Source: Methylovirgula sp. HY1
GTDB taxonomy: Bacteria > Pseudomonadota > Alphaproteobacteria > Rhizobiales > Beijerinckiaceae
Reading direction: 5' to 3'
Length of the DNA stretch: 64,000 bases
Assembly: GCF_019343105.1 (NCBI RefSeq)
Contig: NZ_CP073764.1
Span: 1,302,001-1,366,000, forward strand
Shown here in pieces: positions 1-10,831 of this stretch; position 1 is the stretch's first letter, and every line of letters begins with the position of its first letter. Below the pieces are notes generated by a model. That model made no database searches. It was not told the DNA's origin and saw only the letters and a program-made list of their open reading frames with translations. Both the position numbers and the translations under genes were made by a program.

Positions 1-798
1 GAGATAGGCGAAGAGAAACACCAGCAAGGTGGCGGCGAGCGACGTCTCCGCTCCGGCGCGCCATATTCGATCGGTCTGCGGCGACGTGTTGAAGATCTTG
101 CTCCAAAATCCGAAGTCGATGCAGACATAGGCGAGAACCGCCCAGGCCAGCGCCGCCGCGGCCGGAAAAATCACCGCGCCTTTGACGACGAAGACGATCG
201 TCAAAAACAGCGCCAGCAGCCCCGCGACGCCGATCACGATGCCCTTGTAAAGCGCCAGGCTCGTCACCTTGTCCTTGTAGGCATCGGGTTGCCACAAATA
301 GAGCTGGGGCAAATTGGGGGTGCGCAACTCGGCGACATAGGTCACCGTCGTTCCGGGATCGAGCGTGAGCCGAAAGACGTCGGCGTCGGAACTTTCCTGC
401 CGGTCCGGCGGGAAGCCTTGGCTTGCCGTGATCGTCGAGATCCGCGTCGCGCCGAGATCGGGCCAGATGATGCCGGAGCCGACAAGGCGGAAATGCGGCG
501 CTACGATCAAGCGCTCGATCTGTTCATCCGTGTCGTTGGTCAGCGCGAAAACGATCCAGCTCGGATGCGTTCCAGGCTCGCGGGCACGCACCTCGATGCG
601 GCGCACAATGCCGTCCGAACCCGGCGCGGTCGAGACCAAAAGCCGGTCACCCTGCGAACTGTAGTGATCGATCGCCTTGGTCAGATCGATGGCCGAGACG
701 TCGAGCGGCACGCGCACCGATTCGATCGCCCGAGCTGGCACCGCCATGACGAGCAGCAGGCCGAGAACAAGCCAAAACGCGCGCCGAAGCGCGATCAC
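1..798 (-). CDS. N-terminal part of a membrane signalling protein, probably a GGDEF/EAL protein (runs off the window)
   Basis: The 266 visible codons are open to the left edge. A GTG at 798 gives an ideal signal peptide (basic ALRRAF, then a leucine-rich core ending in VPARA). The next ~150 residues form a soluble domain that resembles the periplasmic 7TMR-DISM-type sensor region, with landmarks such as EVRAREPGTHPSWIVFALTN and RTPNLPQLYLWQPDAYKD. Two or more hydrophobic segments follow (IVIGVAGLLALFLTIVFVVKG, then an Ala-rich helix). From memory, this N-terminus belongs to Hyphomicrobiales proteins that end in diguanylate cyclase and phosphodiesterase domains. The catalytic part is outside the window, so that assignment is recall plus inference. 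Upstream TTG (840) is an alternative start. Confidence 0.65.
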   Translation of the reverse strand, partial: MIALRRAFWLVLGLLLVMAVPARAIESVRVPLDVSAIDLTKAIDHYSSQGDRLLVSTAPGSDGIVRRIEVRAREPGTHPSWIVFALTNDTDEQIERLIVAPHFRLVGSGIIWPDLGATRISTITASQGFPPDRQESSDADVFRLTLDPGTTVTYVAELRTPNLPQLYLWQPDAYKDKVTSLALYKGIVIGVAGLLALFLTIVFVVKGAVIFPAAAALAWAVLAYVCIDFGFWSKIFNTSPQTDRIWRAGAETSLAATLLVFLFAYL

Positions 799-865
799 CC
801 GCGTAGGAAGAACCGGCGTTTTCGGTTGAGGGACAAACAAAGTCTTCAGGACGAAACAGAGCTCC

Positions 866-985
866 CTAGAGCATTTTTTCTCGATCGGATGGAATCATCC
901 GATCGAGAAAAAAACGCTCAAAATCAAAAAGCTGGAGCATGTTCTTATCGGAAAAGTCAGTCAACTTTTCCGGAACATGCTCTAG
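866..985. repeat. Composite intergenic palindromic repeat (two hairpins)
   Basis: Two adjacent inverted repeats bounded by CTAGAGC and GCTCTAG. The first hairpin has arms TCTCGATCGGATG and CATCCGATCGAGA. The second has arms GGAGCATGTTC..CGGAAAAGT and ACTTTTCCGGAACATGCTC. An A-rich linker ending in AAAAAGCT separates them. The same modules recur near 17.7, 20.8, 25.6, 25.8, 30.4, 60.2 and 61.0 kb. The element lies just upstream of the leftmost gene. Confidence 0.85.
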
Positions 986-1053
986 AGCGGGTCCTGGAAA
1001 AGCGCATAGACTTTTCCGATGCTTAGATATCGGACTTATCCGATATCTCACTG
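986..1053. repeat. Degenerate copy of the same repeat family
   Basis: Directly after the intact copy there is a decayed hairpin (CTGGAAAAG..CTTTTCC), followed by a near-perfect palindrome GATATCGGA-CT-TATCCGATATC at about 1026-1047. The latter corresponds to the CTCGGATATATCCGAG module seen at 25.6 kb. Confidence 0.65.
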
Positions 1054-1712
1054 TGGACGGACTCTATTTCCATGATGGAGAACCGCTTGTCCCAGCGATA
1101 GGCAGGGCCACAATCACGCTCCGGAAATATCGTCTTGACGATCTCGATCGGATGACCCGCCGAGAGGTTCTCCTGAGGCGAAATCGGCTCATCATCAATG
1201 ACTTTGAGCATATTCCGAAAGTGAAGGTCAACTTTTCTGGGACCTGCCGGGCAGAGCCGCGAAAATTCGGGAAGCGCCCCGAGCATCGGACCGCTGTGAG
1301 CGCCGCTTCTGATCTTTCTAGACCGGGATGACGTTTGAATAAATTAATTCAAGGCCATCCTGATCAATTCTTATAATTTACAACAAGCTACGCGGATGCG
1401 CTACGCCACCGGCATAAACGTGATCGCGTCGAAAGTCGTTCTCACTTCGTTATCCCGCTCCAATGATCCGCACGAAGCGACCGATAAAGCCTGCCCGCAC
1501 GGCGCTAGAACATGCTCCGGATAAGCGAACAACCGTCCCACCCAAGCACGCCTTTGCAAAAGGCCATCGCAAGAGGCCATTGCGAGCCGCCTTCGAAGGA
1601 GATCTTTTTGGCAGAGGCAATCAGGCGCGAAGAAGTGGTAAGGCCGATATGACAGCGCGACAAGTCAGGAACGGCCTATTCGTCCGGCGCTCTCCGGCTT
1701 GTCAACGTGAGT
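1054..1712. other. Intergenic stretch without a recognisable gene
   Basis: Several short open frames occur on both strands, but none has a plausible protein or a good ribosome binding site. An imperfect inverted repeat lies at 1318-1366 (GGATG..TTGAAT / ATTCAA..CATCC), which could act as a transcription end or a further REP-like element. A remnant CTAGAACATGCTCCGG of the dispersed repeat lies near 1505. Confidence 0.6.
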
Positions 1713-2327
1713 TCACGAACGAACGCGCCGCGGCACGCGTAAGGGAACCGGATCCGTCTCCAAAAGCGCGTAAAGCAGGTGATCCTGCCAGACACCATTG
1801 ATCCGCAAATAGGCGCGGGCAATCCCCTCCCGCTGAAATCCGATTCGTTCAAGCAGCCGGATGGACGCATCATTATGCGGCAAGCAGGCCGCCTCTATGC
1901 GATGCAGGCGCAACGCCGTGAAGGCAAATCCGGTCGCCGCCCGCACCGATCGCGACATCCACCCATTGCCGGCATAGGGGCTGCCCATCCAATAGCCCAG
2001 AGTCGCTGCTTGCGCGACGCCACGCCTCACTTGTCCAAGCGTCAGGCCCCCGACGAGAATATTATCGGCCTCGCGAAAAATCAGAAACGGATAGGATTCA
2101 TCATTCTCGATCTCCTGCGCATGCCGACGCAGGCGACGACGAAAAGCGACGCGGGTGAGATCGTTCCCTGGCCAAGTCGGCTCCCAGGGCGTCAGAAACG
2201 AACGGCTACGCTCGCGCAGGCCCGCCCATGCCTCATAGTCGCGCATCTCCGGCGGGCGCAGGTAGACCCCTTCCCCGCGCACCAAGCTGACGGAATCGCT
2301 CGCAGGTCCCAGCCGGAACAGAGCCAA
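1713..2327 (-). CDS. GNAT acetyltransferase of the RimJ/RimL type
   Basis: The product has 204 residues and fits the GNAT fold of N-terminal ribosomal-protein acetyltransferases. It shows RGEGVYLRPPEMRDYEAWAG at the start, the LGYWMGSPYAGNGWMS segment that forms the acetyl-CoA loop, and the C-terminal ACLPHNDASIRLLERIGFQR signature that is typical of RimJ-like enzymes. I use a TTG start at 2327 because GAGGAG lies just upstream and the gene then begins 10 bp after the M16 peptidase stop. A longer frame would overlap the peptidase. It is probably the last gene of the thrC-M16-GNAT operon. The acceptor substrate cannot be told from the sequence. Confidence 0.85.
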   Translation of the reverse strand: MALFRLGPASDSVSLVRGEGVYLRPPEMRDYEAWAGLRERSRSFLTPWEPTWPGNDLTRVAFRRRLRRHAQEIENDESYPFLIFREADNILVGGLTLGQVRRGVAQAATLGYWMGSPYAGNGWMSRSVRAATGFAFTALRLHRIEAACLPHNDASIRLLERIGFQREGIARAYLRINGVWQDHLLYALLETDPVPLRVPRRVRS

Positions 2328-2337
2328 GACATTCTCC

Positions 2338-3600
2338 TCAACTGGTTCGCAAACGTTCCGCGACACGGTCCGGCGAATAGACCTTACCGATCGGCCCGAC
2401 CGCGGCAACCGTCGGCGCCGAACGCAGTGCTTTGGCGCCCGCCCGCCGCACGTCATCGATTCCCAATTGGTCGATCTTGTCGATCATTTCCGCGCGCGTC
2501 AAAACCCGCCCCAGGGCGAGACTTTGCCGGGCGATCTGCTCGGCGCGCGCGGCCGGCGACTCGAGCCCGGTCAGAAGCGCAACCTTCAACTGCGCCTTGG
2601 AACGTTGCAACTCCGCTTCGGTCAAATCCTGCGCCGTTTGGGCGAGGCAATCGAGCGCCACCGGCATAAGTTCGGCGATCTGGCCCGCCCCGGTCGCAGC
2701 ATAGATGCCGAACAATCCGCTGTCCGAATATCCCCAGTGAAAAGCGTTGATCGCATATGCGAGACCGCGTTTCTCGCGCACTTCCTGGAACAAGCGCGAG
2801 GACATGCCGCCGCCGACCGCGTTGGCGAAGACATGCAGCGCATAATGCTCCGGATCGGCATAGGCGGCCCCCTCGAAGCCGATGACGATATGCGCCTGCT
2901 CGAGCCGCCGCTTCAAACGCCGGTCGCCGCCGATATAGCGGGCCGGCGGCGCGCTTTCGAGCCGCTGAACCGGCAGGCGGGCAAAAGTCTTTGCCACCGC
3001 TTCGACGATTTGCGCATGGACGACGGCGCCGGACGCGCCAATGATCATGCCGCCGGTCCGGTAACGGGTTTCGAGATAGGCAGCAATCCGCTTGCGATCG
3101 AAGGAGCGCACATGATCGGGTGTGCCGAGAATGGGCCAGCCAATCGCCTGATCGGGAAAAGCGGCGGCGCTGAAGAGATCAAAGACGAGATCGTCCGGCG
3201 TATCTTCCACCGCGCCGAGCTCTTGCAGGATGACGTCTTTCTCGCGCTCGAGCTCGGCTGCGTCGAAAGTGCTCTCGGTCAAAATGTCGGCAAGGATATC
3301 CAGCGCCAAAGGCGCATCGTCGGCCAGGACATGTGCATAATAGGCGGTCTGCTCGACCGAAGTCGCCGCATTGAGATCGCCGCCCGTCGTTTCGATCTCT
3401 TCGGCAATGTCGCGCGCCGAACGCCGTCGCGTCCCCTTGAACGCCATATGTTCGAGAAGATGCGAAAGCCCATGCTCGTCGGTGCGTTCATAGCGCGAAC
3501 CAGCCGCCACCCAAACGCCGAGCGAGGCAGTCTCGAGGTGCTCCATCCGATCGGTAACGATTCGCAAACCCGACGGGAGAGTCGTAATCTCGACGCTCAT
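2338..3600 (-). CDS. M16-family zinc peptidase (processing-peptidase-like)
   Basis: The product has 420 residues, the usual length for single-chain bacterial M16B peptidases. The inverted zinc motif HLLEH is at residues 47-51, and the distal glutamate region follows as ILQELGAVEDTPDD. The C-terminal half carries the inactive-domain hallmarks GGGMSSRLFQEVREKRGLAYAI. No signal peptide is visible, so it is probably cytoplasmic. It overlaps the thrC stop by 4 bp (ATGA), so the two genes are translationally coupled. This thrC-M16 pairing is common in Alphaproteobacteria. The substrate is unknown. Confidence 0.93.
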   Translation of the reverse strand: MSVEITTLPSGLRIVTDRMEHLETASLGVWVAAGSRYERTDEHGLSHLLEHMAFKGTRRRSARDIAEEIETTGGDLNAATSVEQTAYYAHVLADDAPLALDILADILTESTFDAAELEREKDVILQELGAVEDTPDDLVFDLFSAAAFPDQAIGWPILGTPDHVRSFDRKRIAAYLETRYRTGGMIIGASGAVVHAQIVEAVAKTFARLPVQRLESAPPARYIGGDRRLKRRLEQAHIVIGFEGAAYADPEHYALHVFANAVGGGMSSRLFQEVREKRGLAYAINAFHWGYSDSGLFGIYAATGAGQIAELMPVALDCLAQTAQDLTEAELQRSKAQLKVALLTGLESPAARAEQIARQSLALGRVLTRAEMIDKIDQLGIDDVRRAGAKALRSAPTVAAVGPIGKVYSPDRVAERLRTS

Positions 3601-5030
3601 GGCGTCGCCTTCTTCTTGGCATCCGAGCGCGGCGCACTCACACGTTCCCGCATATAGGCTACGACCTCCGTCTGGTCATTGGGCAGCACATCGAAATGTT
3701 CCGCACGCGCAAAAATATCGGCGAGATGCGGCGGCAGCGGCGCAAAAACCCCGGTCGCCTTTTCGACCGCGGCGGGAAATTTGGCCGGATGCGCGGTGCC
3801 CAAAACGATCATCGGAACCTGCGAATGCGCGCTTTGCGTGGCGCGCGCTGCGCCGATACCAACCGCCGTATGCGGGTCGATGAGGCGCCCCGTCTCACGC
3901 CATAGGCGGGCGATTTCCGCCGTCGTTTCCGTCTCGCCAATGCGCACCGCATCGAAATCGCGGCGAATCAGTTCGAGCGGCTCGGGATCGAGACTGAAAC
4001 CACCGGACTGCTGGAGTTGCGCCATCAGACGCCGCACGGCCTCCGCATCGCGGCCATGCGCCTCGAACAGAAGCCGCTCGAAATTGGACGATAGCTGAAT
4101 GTCCATCGAAGGCGATTGCGTGGCGGCGACGGGATGCAACTCATAGCGGCCGGTGTCCAGCGTCCGCGCAAGAATGTCATTGGCATTGGTGGCGATGACG
4201 AGCCGCTCGATCGGCAGGCCCATCGCTTTGGCTATCCAGCCAGCGAGAATATCGCCAAAATTGCCGGTCGGGACGGCAAAGGAGACGGGCCGATAGGGCG
4301 CCCCTAAGGCGACGGCACTGGTAAAATAATAGACGGTCTGCGCTGCCACCCGCGCCCAATTGATTGAATTAACCCCGCTGAGCGCGAATTCGTCACGAAT
4401 ATTCCTATCGTTGAAGAGGCCCTTCACGATGGCCTGCGCATCGTCGAACGTGCCTTCGAGCGCGATGACATGAACATTGTCCGCATCAACGGTCGTCATC
4501 TGCCGACGCTGAACGTCGGAGACGCGGCCATGCGGATAGAGGATGAAGACATCGACTTGTTCGAGACCGCGGAAGGCCTCGATGGCGGCAGCGCCGGTAT
4601 CGCCGGACGTCGCGCCGATGACGGTCGCTCTTTGGCCGCGCGCCTTGAGGACATGTTGCATGAGCGGACCGAGCAGCTGCATCGCCAGATCTTTGAAGGC
4701 GAGCGTCGGGCCGTGGAAAAGTTCGAGCAGGAAAAGATTGTCGCCGAGCTGGGAGACCGGCGCGACCGCGACATGGTCGAACCGCGCATAAGCCGCGTCG
4801 AGCATCGCCCGGAACGCTTCGGCCGCAATGGTGCCTGCCACAAAAGGCGTCAAAACCGCCTCTGCCACTTCGCGATAAGGCCGTCCGGCAAATCCCGCGA
4901 TCGTCTCGGCTGACAAGCGCGGATAGGACTCAGGCAGGTAAAGGCCACCGTCTTGAGCAAGACCCGTGATCAACGCATCGGTGAAGGACAGCGCGACGGC
5001 CTCGCCGCGGGTCGAAACATATTTCACCAT
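3597..5030 (-). CDS. thrC: Threonine synthase
   Basis: This PLP enzyme converts O-phosphohomoserine to threonine. The 477 residues begin MVKYVSTRGE, the conserved start of the family. The PLP lysine is K113 in GPTLAFKD, and the phosphate-binding loop TSGDTGAAAIEAFRG follows. The ATG at 5030 is preceded by GGGAG at good distance; a TTG nine bases upstream is less likely. The gene sits downstream of SURF1 and is coupled to the M16 peptidase. This is a standard arrangement after the cox operon in this order, with no functional link to respiration. Confidence 0.96.
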   Translation of the reverse strand: MVKYVSTRGEAVALSFTDALITGLAQDGGLYLPESYPRLSAETIAGFAGRPYREVAEAVLTPFVAGTIAAEAFRAMLDAAYARFDHVAVAPVSQLGDNLFLLELFHGPTLAFKDLAMQLLGPLMQHVLKARGQRATVIGATSGDTGAAAIEAFRGLEQVDVFILYPHGRVSDVQRRQMTTVDADNVHVIALEGTFDDAQAIVKGLFNDRNIRDEFALSGVNSINWARVAAQTVYYFTSAVALGAPYRPVSFAVPTGNFGDILAGWIAKAMGLPIERLVIATNANDILARTLDTGRYELHPVAATQSPSMDIQLSSNFERLLFEAHGRDAEAVRRLMAQLQQSGGFSLDPEPLELIRRDFDAVRIGETETTAEIARLWRETGRLIDPHTAVGIGAARATQSAHSQVPMIVLGTAHPAKFPAAVEKATGVFAPLPPHLADIFARAEHFDVLPNDQTEVVAYMRERVSAPRSDAKKKATP

Positions 5031-5170
5031 CGCTCCCAAAATTGGTTCGATTTCAACCCGATAACTTATGCTTCAGCGGCAGAGCCAGACCCATTTACGG
5101 GCCTTGCTCTAACACGAAACCGGTGCGGCGGGGCGAGGATTTTTTCGACCGTGCCTGGCCGAAAATGGAC

Positions 5171-5938
5171 TCAATTCGCAGAGGCTTCGGCGAATTTGCG
5201 GGCGACGAAAGACACGAACACCCCAAGAAGCCCGACCGCCAAGCCAAACCATGTCAGCGCATAGTTCAAATGATTATTCGGCAGGTCGCGCTCGGTCATC
5301 CCGCCGCGCGGCCAGCCGTCGGCGATGGGGGTCGCATCGGCGTCGATGATAAAAGGCGCAACCGGGGAAAGATGAAAATGCGCCCCGATCGCCGCCGGAT
5401 CACGGGTAAAATATTGCCCTTTGGCTGGATCGTCGGGCGGGGTGAACATGTTGCGCCCCTGCGGCGGCCGCATCAGGCCGGTAAGCTTAACCTCCGCATC
5501 GGCGGGTCCGGCCGCTTCATATTGCATCTTCGTCGCCAACGCCGTGGGCACGTAGCCGCGATTGACGATAATATAGGCGCCAGACGCGAGCCGTAGCGGC
5601 GTCAAAAGGAGATAGCCTGGGCCGGCATCCTTTGGTCCCTCGGGAACGAAAACCAGCACCGTGTCGGCATAGACAAAGCGTCCGCCGAGCGCGACATGGC
5701 GATAGTCGTAGTTCAAGGTTTTGAGGCTGGCCCATGTGGCTTGCTCGGGCAAAGCGACAGGCGGCGCATCGGCGCGCGCGGCGATCTGCGCGAGCAAGCC
5801 TTCTTTCCAGGCAAGACGATGCAATTGCCAGAAACCGAGCGAAACAAGAATGGCGCCGCATATAAGCGTAAAAACCGTCGGCCAGAGAAGCTGCCGCCAC
5901 ACGCTCATGCGACCAGCCGGAGACGCCGCATCCGCCAT
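5171..5938 (-). CDS. SURF1-family cytochrome oxidase assembly protein
   Basis: The product has 255 residues with the SURF1 plan: an N-terminal membrane helix (LLWPTVFTLICGAILVSLGFWQ), the LGFWQLHRLAWKE motif, a periplasmic domain with GYLLLTPL and IIVNRGYVP, and a C-terminal helix (NYALTWFGLAVGLLGVFVSFV). In Alphaproteobacteria SURF1 proteins help insert heme a into subunit I. Its place downstream of cox3 and DUF983 supports this role. Confidence 0.94.
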   Translation of the reverse strand: MADAASPAGRMSVWRQLLWPTVFTLICGAILVSLGFWQLHRLAWKEGLLAQIAARADAPPVALPEQATWASLKTLNYDYRHVALGGRFVYADTVLVFVPEGPKDAGPGYLLLTPLRLASGAYIIVNRGYVPTALATKMQYEAAGPADAEVKLTGLMRPPQGRNMFTPPDDPAKGQYFTRDPAAIGAHFHLSPVAPFIIDADATPIADGWPRGGMTERDLPNNHLNYALTWFGLAVGLLGVFVSFVARKFAEASAN

Positions 5939-6033
5939 CGCTAAGACAAGACGGCTTTTGGTTGACCCACGCTCATTCGCCGATCCCTTCTTGTCGCATG
6001 CCCTCGAAAACCGATTGCTTCATAGCCGCAAGC

Positions 6034-6411
6034 CTAACTTTCGAGGCGCCCTTGCTCGGCCTTGTTGTGATATTGCAGGGCGACCAGAAGCCCTTTCGTA
6101 GGACGCAAAAGCCCGACGCAAACAATCGCGGTCAAAGGCAGAAAGACGACGAGATGCACCCAGAACGGCGGCTCGAAGGTAAGTTCCGTCCATAGCGCCG
6201 CGCCGAGGACGAGAAAGCCTCCGATCAAGGTGACGAAAACCGCCGGCCCATCGCCGGCGTCGGCGAAAGAAAAATTCAGACCACAGACTTCGCAACGCGG
6301 CACGAGCGTCAGAAGGCCCCTAAACATAGGGCCACGGCCACAGCGCGGGCAGCGGCCGCGCAGACCGGCGACATAAGGCGAAGGCGCAGAATATTCCTCT
6401 TCACCGTTCAT
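6034..6411 (-). CDS. DUF983 membrane protein
   Basis: The product has 125 residues. It starts with a cytoplasmic zinc-ribbon-like cluster (RGRCPRCGRGPMF, then PRCEVCGLNFSFAD) and continues with two transmembrane helices (VFVTLIGGFLVLGAALWTEL and VHLVVFLPLTAIVCVGLL). DUF983 genes are regularly found between cox3 and SURF1 in this group, as here. The molecular function is not established; a role in oxidase assembly is inferred from context only. Confidence 0.93.
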   Translation of the reverse strand: MNGEEEYSAPSPYVAGLRGRCPRCGRGPMFRGLLTLVPRCEVCGLNFSFADAGDGPAVFVTLIGGFLVLGAALWTELTFEPPFWVHLVVFLPLTAIVCVGLLRPTKGLLVALQYHNKAEQGRLES

Positions 6412-6563
6412 CCCAATGTCCTATTTCGCGCACCCGGAGGACCGCGGGTGCCGACAACACGTTATGATGATCACACGAAAAATCATCTATACGCGAAAGT
6501 TTGCGCCGCTCCGCAACAGCAGAGCGGCGCCGCAAGGTGACGACCGGATCGGCCGCTTATCGT

Positions 6564-7427
6564 TCAATGCTCGATGACGCCGCCCCAGGAACCCCACACA
6601 TAGATGCAGCAGAACAGGAACAGCCAGACCACGTCGACGAAGTGCCAGTACCAGGCGGCGAATTCGAAGCCGAGATGCTGCTTTGGCGAAAACTGGCCGA
6701 GGAAGGCCCGCAGCAGGCAAACGCTCAAGAAAATCGTGCCGATGATCACATGGAAACCGTGGAAGCCGGTCGCCATGAAGAACGTCGCGCCATAGATCGA
6801 GCCTTTGAAGGCAAAGGGCGCATGCACATATTCATAGGCCTGGATGCAGGTGAAGCTGATGCCGAGAAGGATCGTCAGGATGAGACCCTTCTTGAGACCC
6901 GCACGGTCGTCGTGGAGAAGCGCATGATGCGCCCAGGTCACGGTCGTGCCGGACGTCAGCAAGATGAGCGTGTTGAGCAATGGCAAATGCCACGGATCGA
7001 TCGCCTCGATGCCCTTCGGCGGCCAATGTCCGCCGGTGAACGCATAGCGCGCATATTCGATCTTATCGCCGGAAAACAGGCTCGCGTCGAAGAAGGCCCA
7101 AAACCAAGCGACGAAGAACATGACCTCCGAGGCAATGAACAAGATCATGCCGTAGCGATGGCTGATCTGCACCACCGGCGTGTGAAAGCCCTGATACTCC
7201 GCCTCTTTGATGACGTCCGTCCACCACGCCGCCATCACATAGAGAACCAGAATGAGGCCCGCGCCGAAAACATAGCTGCCTGGCGTGACGCCGTGAACCG
7301 GAATCGACTTCATCCACATGATGCCGCCGACCGCCATGATGAAGGCGCCGAGCGAACCCAGAATGGGCCACGGGCTCGGTTCGACGAGATGATAATCGTG
7401 GTTCGGTTTTGTATGAACCTCCGCCAT
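6564..7427 (-). CDS. ctaE: Cytochrome c oxidase subunit III
   Basis: The product has 287 residues and seven predicted transmembrane helices. Hallmarks are KPNHDYHLVEPSPWPILGS at the N-terminus, SEVMFFVAWFWAFFDASL, LNTLILLTSGTTVTWAHHAL and FMATGFHGFHVIIGT. It is subunit III of the aa3-type oxidase encoded here. In most relatives ctaG (Cox11) would lie directly upstream, but only the 55-residue CoxF-like gene is found there. Confidence 0.97.
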   Translation of the reverse strand: MAEVHTKPNHDYHLVEPSPWPILGSLGAFIMAVGGIMWMKSIPVHGVTPGSYVFGAGLILVLYVMAAWWTDVIKEAEYQGFHTPVVQISHRYGMILFIASEVMFFVAWFWAFFDASLFSGDKIEYARYAFTGGHWPPKGIEAIDPWHLPLLNTLILLTSGTTVTWAHHALLHDDRAGLKKGLILTILLGISFTCIQAYEYVHAPFAFKGSIYGATFFMATGFHGFHVIIGTIFLSVCLLRAFLGQFSPKQHLGFEFAAWYWHFVDVVWLFLFCCIYVWGSWGGVIEH

Positions 7428-7621
7428 GGCAGCTTTCCTCTTCCCTCTTCCCCGGCACGGGCCTTCGACGTCTCGGTCGCGGCCATTCTCTAGAGCATGA
7501 CGACTTTCCTAAACAGCCGTCACGTTCCAGCTTATCTTTTCTAGACGGATCGCCTTTGCATGCCGTCCGTTTCTACACGTCGTTCGAATCCGTGGTGGAC
7601 GTTTCCCCCGTCCGGCACATT

Positions 7622-7789
7622 TCACATCGGCCGCCGCAGCACACCAGGCCCGAGCTTGGCGATCGTAACGGCGTAAAAAAGCAAGACGATGAAGCCGACG
7701 GCAAGTCCAATGGCGACATTACGCTGCCGGCGGCTTTTCAACTGCTCCGGTGTCAGGACGATTCCGTCACGTTTTTTGTTCCCGCTCAT
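7622..7789 (-). CDS. Small membrane protein of the cytochrome oxidase operon (CoxF-like)
   Basis: The product has 55 residues with a charged N-terminus (SGNKKRDGIVLTPEQLKSRR), one membrane helix (NVAIGLAVGFIVLLFYAVTIA) and a short tail KLGPGVLRRPM. The ATG at 7789 is preceded by AAGGGAGA at good spacing and starts 10 bp after the ctaB stop. Small single-helix proteins of this kind, called CoxF or hypothetical, sit between ctaB and ctaG/ctaE in many Alphaproteobacteria. The function is unknown. Confidence 0.85.
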   Translation of the reverse strand: MSGNKKRDGIVLTPEQLKSRRQRNVAIGLAVGFIVLLFYAVTIAKLGPGVLRRPM

Positions 7790-7799
7790 GTCTCTCCCT

Positions 7800-8741
7800 T
7801 CACGCGCCGGTCAGAAGCGCGATCACCCGTTCGCCCAGGAGTTCTGCGAACAACAAGAAGAGATAGAGAATAGAAAAACCAAACAGCGCCTTGGCGCATG
7901 GATCGGCCCGCTCGCCGCTGCGCACCCGATAAACCCGCAACGCCATTCCGATGAAAACCGCACCGAGCCCGACCGAAAGCACGCCATAGACAGGCGAGGC
8001 GAACCCAAGCAGATAAGGCGCCACGCCGAGCGGCGCCAAGACCAAGCTGTAAATCAGGATCTCCAGGCGCGTGCGATCCGGACCTTTGACGTTCGGCAGC
8101 ATGGGGATGCCGGCGCGGCCATAGTCCGTTGCCCGGACCAGCGCGAGGGCCCAGAAATGCGGCGGGGTCCAAACGAAAATAATTGCGAAAAGCACCAAGC
8201 TCGCAAGGCTCGGCGAACCGGTCGCGGCGATGTAACCGACGATCGGCGGAAAAGCCCCGGCCGCCCCACCGATGACGATGTTTTGCGGCGTGGCCCGCTT
8301 CAGCCACATCGTATAAATCACGACATAAAAGAAAATGGTGAAGGCGAGCATCGCCGCGGCGGCCCAATTCGCGACCACCCCCAGCGTAAAAACCGCCAAG
8401 GCCGAGAGCGTGAGGCCAAAGGCGAGCGCCTCGGGACCGGTGACTTTGCCGCTGGGAATGGGGCGGCGGCGGGTCCGCTGCATGACCGCGTCAATGTCAG
8501 CGTCATACCACATGTTCAGCGCGCCCGAGGCGCCGGCGCCCACGGCAATGGCGAGCAATGCGGCAAAGCCAACGATTGGATGAATCGGATGCGGCGCGAG
8601 CAGCAGGCCGGTCAGCGCTGTGAAAATGACAAGCGACATCACCCGCGGCTTCAACAGCGCAATATAGTCACCTGGACTTGCAACAGAAATAGCTGCCGTT
8701 GGCGCAGCAATTCCGCCACTGCTTTCGCCCGCAAAACTCAT
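7800..8741 (-). CDS. ctaB: Heme O synthase (protoheme IX farnesyltransferase)
   Basis: The product has 313 residues and is a UbiA-family prenyltransferase that adds a farnesyl group to protoheme IX in the membrane. The first polyprenyl-binding motif [19 protein letters not shown] and the second [11 protein letters not shown] are present, with about nine hydrophobic helices and [17 protein letters not shown] at the start. Its place in the cox operon supplies heme O/A for the oxidase. Confidence 0.96.
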   Translation of the reverse strand: MSFAGESSGGIAAPTAAISVASPGDYIALLKPRVMSLVIFTALTGLLLAPHPIHPIVGFAALLAIAVGAGASGALNMWYDADIDAVMQRTRRRPIPSGKVTGPEALAFGLTLSALAVFTLGVVANWAAAAMLAFTIFFYVVIYTMWLKRATPQNIVIGGAAGAFPPIVGYIAATGSPSLASLVLFAIIFVWTPPHFWALALVRATDYGRAGIPMLPNVKGPDRTRLEILIYSLVLAPLGVAPYLLGFASPVYGVLSVGLGAVFIGMALRVYRVRSGERADPCAKALFGFSILYLFLLFAELLGERVIALLTGA

Positions 8742-9003
8742 CGCGATGCCTGAATCATCAAGAGGTCGCCCTAAAATCTTCGGAACTCGACTTCGAACCG
8801 AATTCGCACTCGCCTGTCATCCCGCGCGTCGGGAAAACATCGCATTTGCCGCTGCTACAATATCTCTTTCCGCCGGAATCCCGCAAACTCCGCATTGGAT
8901 GTCTGCGGAAATCCGCGGCGAAGCAAAGCTTGCCGTAAAGCACCCGCCACGCTGAAGCAGGGAACGGCGTCGCCATTCCCTGCATGATCTTCGTCTCAAG
9001 ACC
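8742..9003. other. Noncoding gap between cox1 and ctaB
   Basis: This 262 bp gap is longer than usual for the operon. The short open frames in it look like chance. I see no clear hairpin terminator, so the downstream genes may be read through or have their own promoter here. Confidence 0.4.
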
Positions 9004-10755
<1,752 letters not shown>

Positions 10756-10831
10756 TTAAATAGAGCTATGCTTCGCCATCATCTGGAGCGCAGCACGAAC
10801 CGCGCCTGGAAAGACCCGCGCTCCAGCGAGC

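Noticed and set aside
289-1026. Long open frame on the plus strand, 245 codons
   Set aside because: It is the antisense of the signal-peptide-bearing signalling gene and continues through the palindromic repeat; its Arg/Asp-rich composition is typical of a shadow frame.
2467-3657. Plus-strand open frame of almost 400 codons opposite the M16 peptidase
   Set aside because: The minus strand shows a complete peptidase with HLLEH; the plus frame has no family character.
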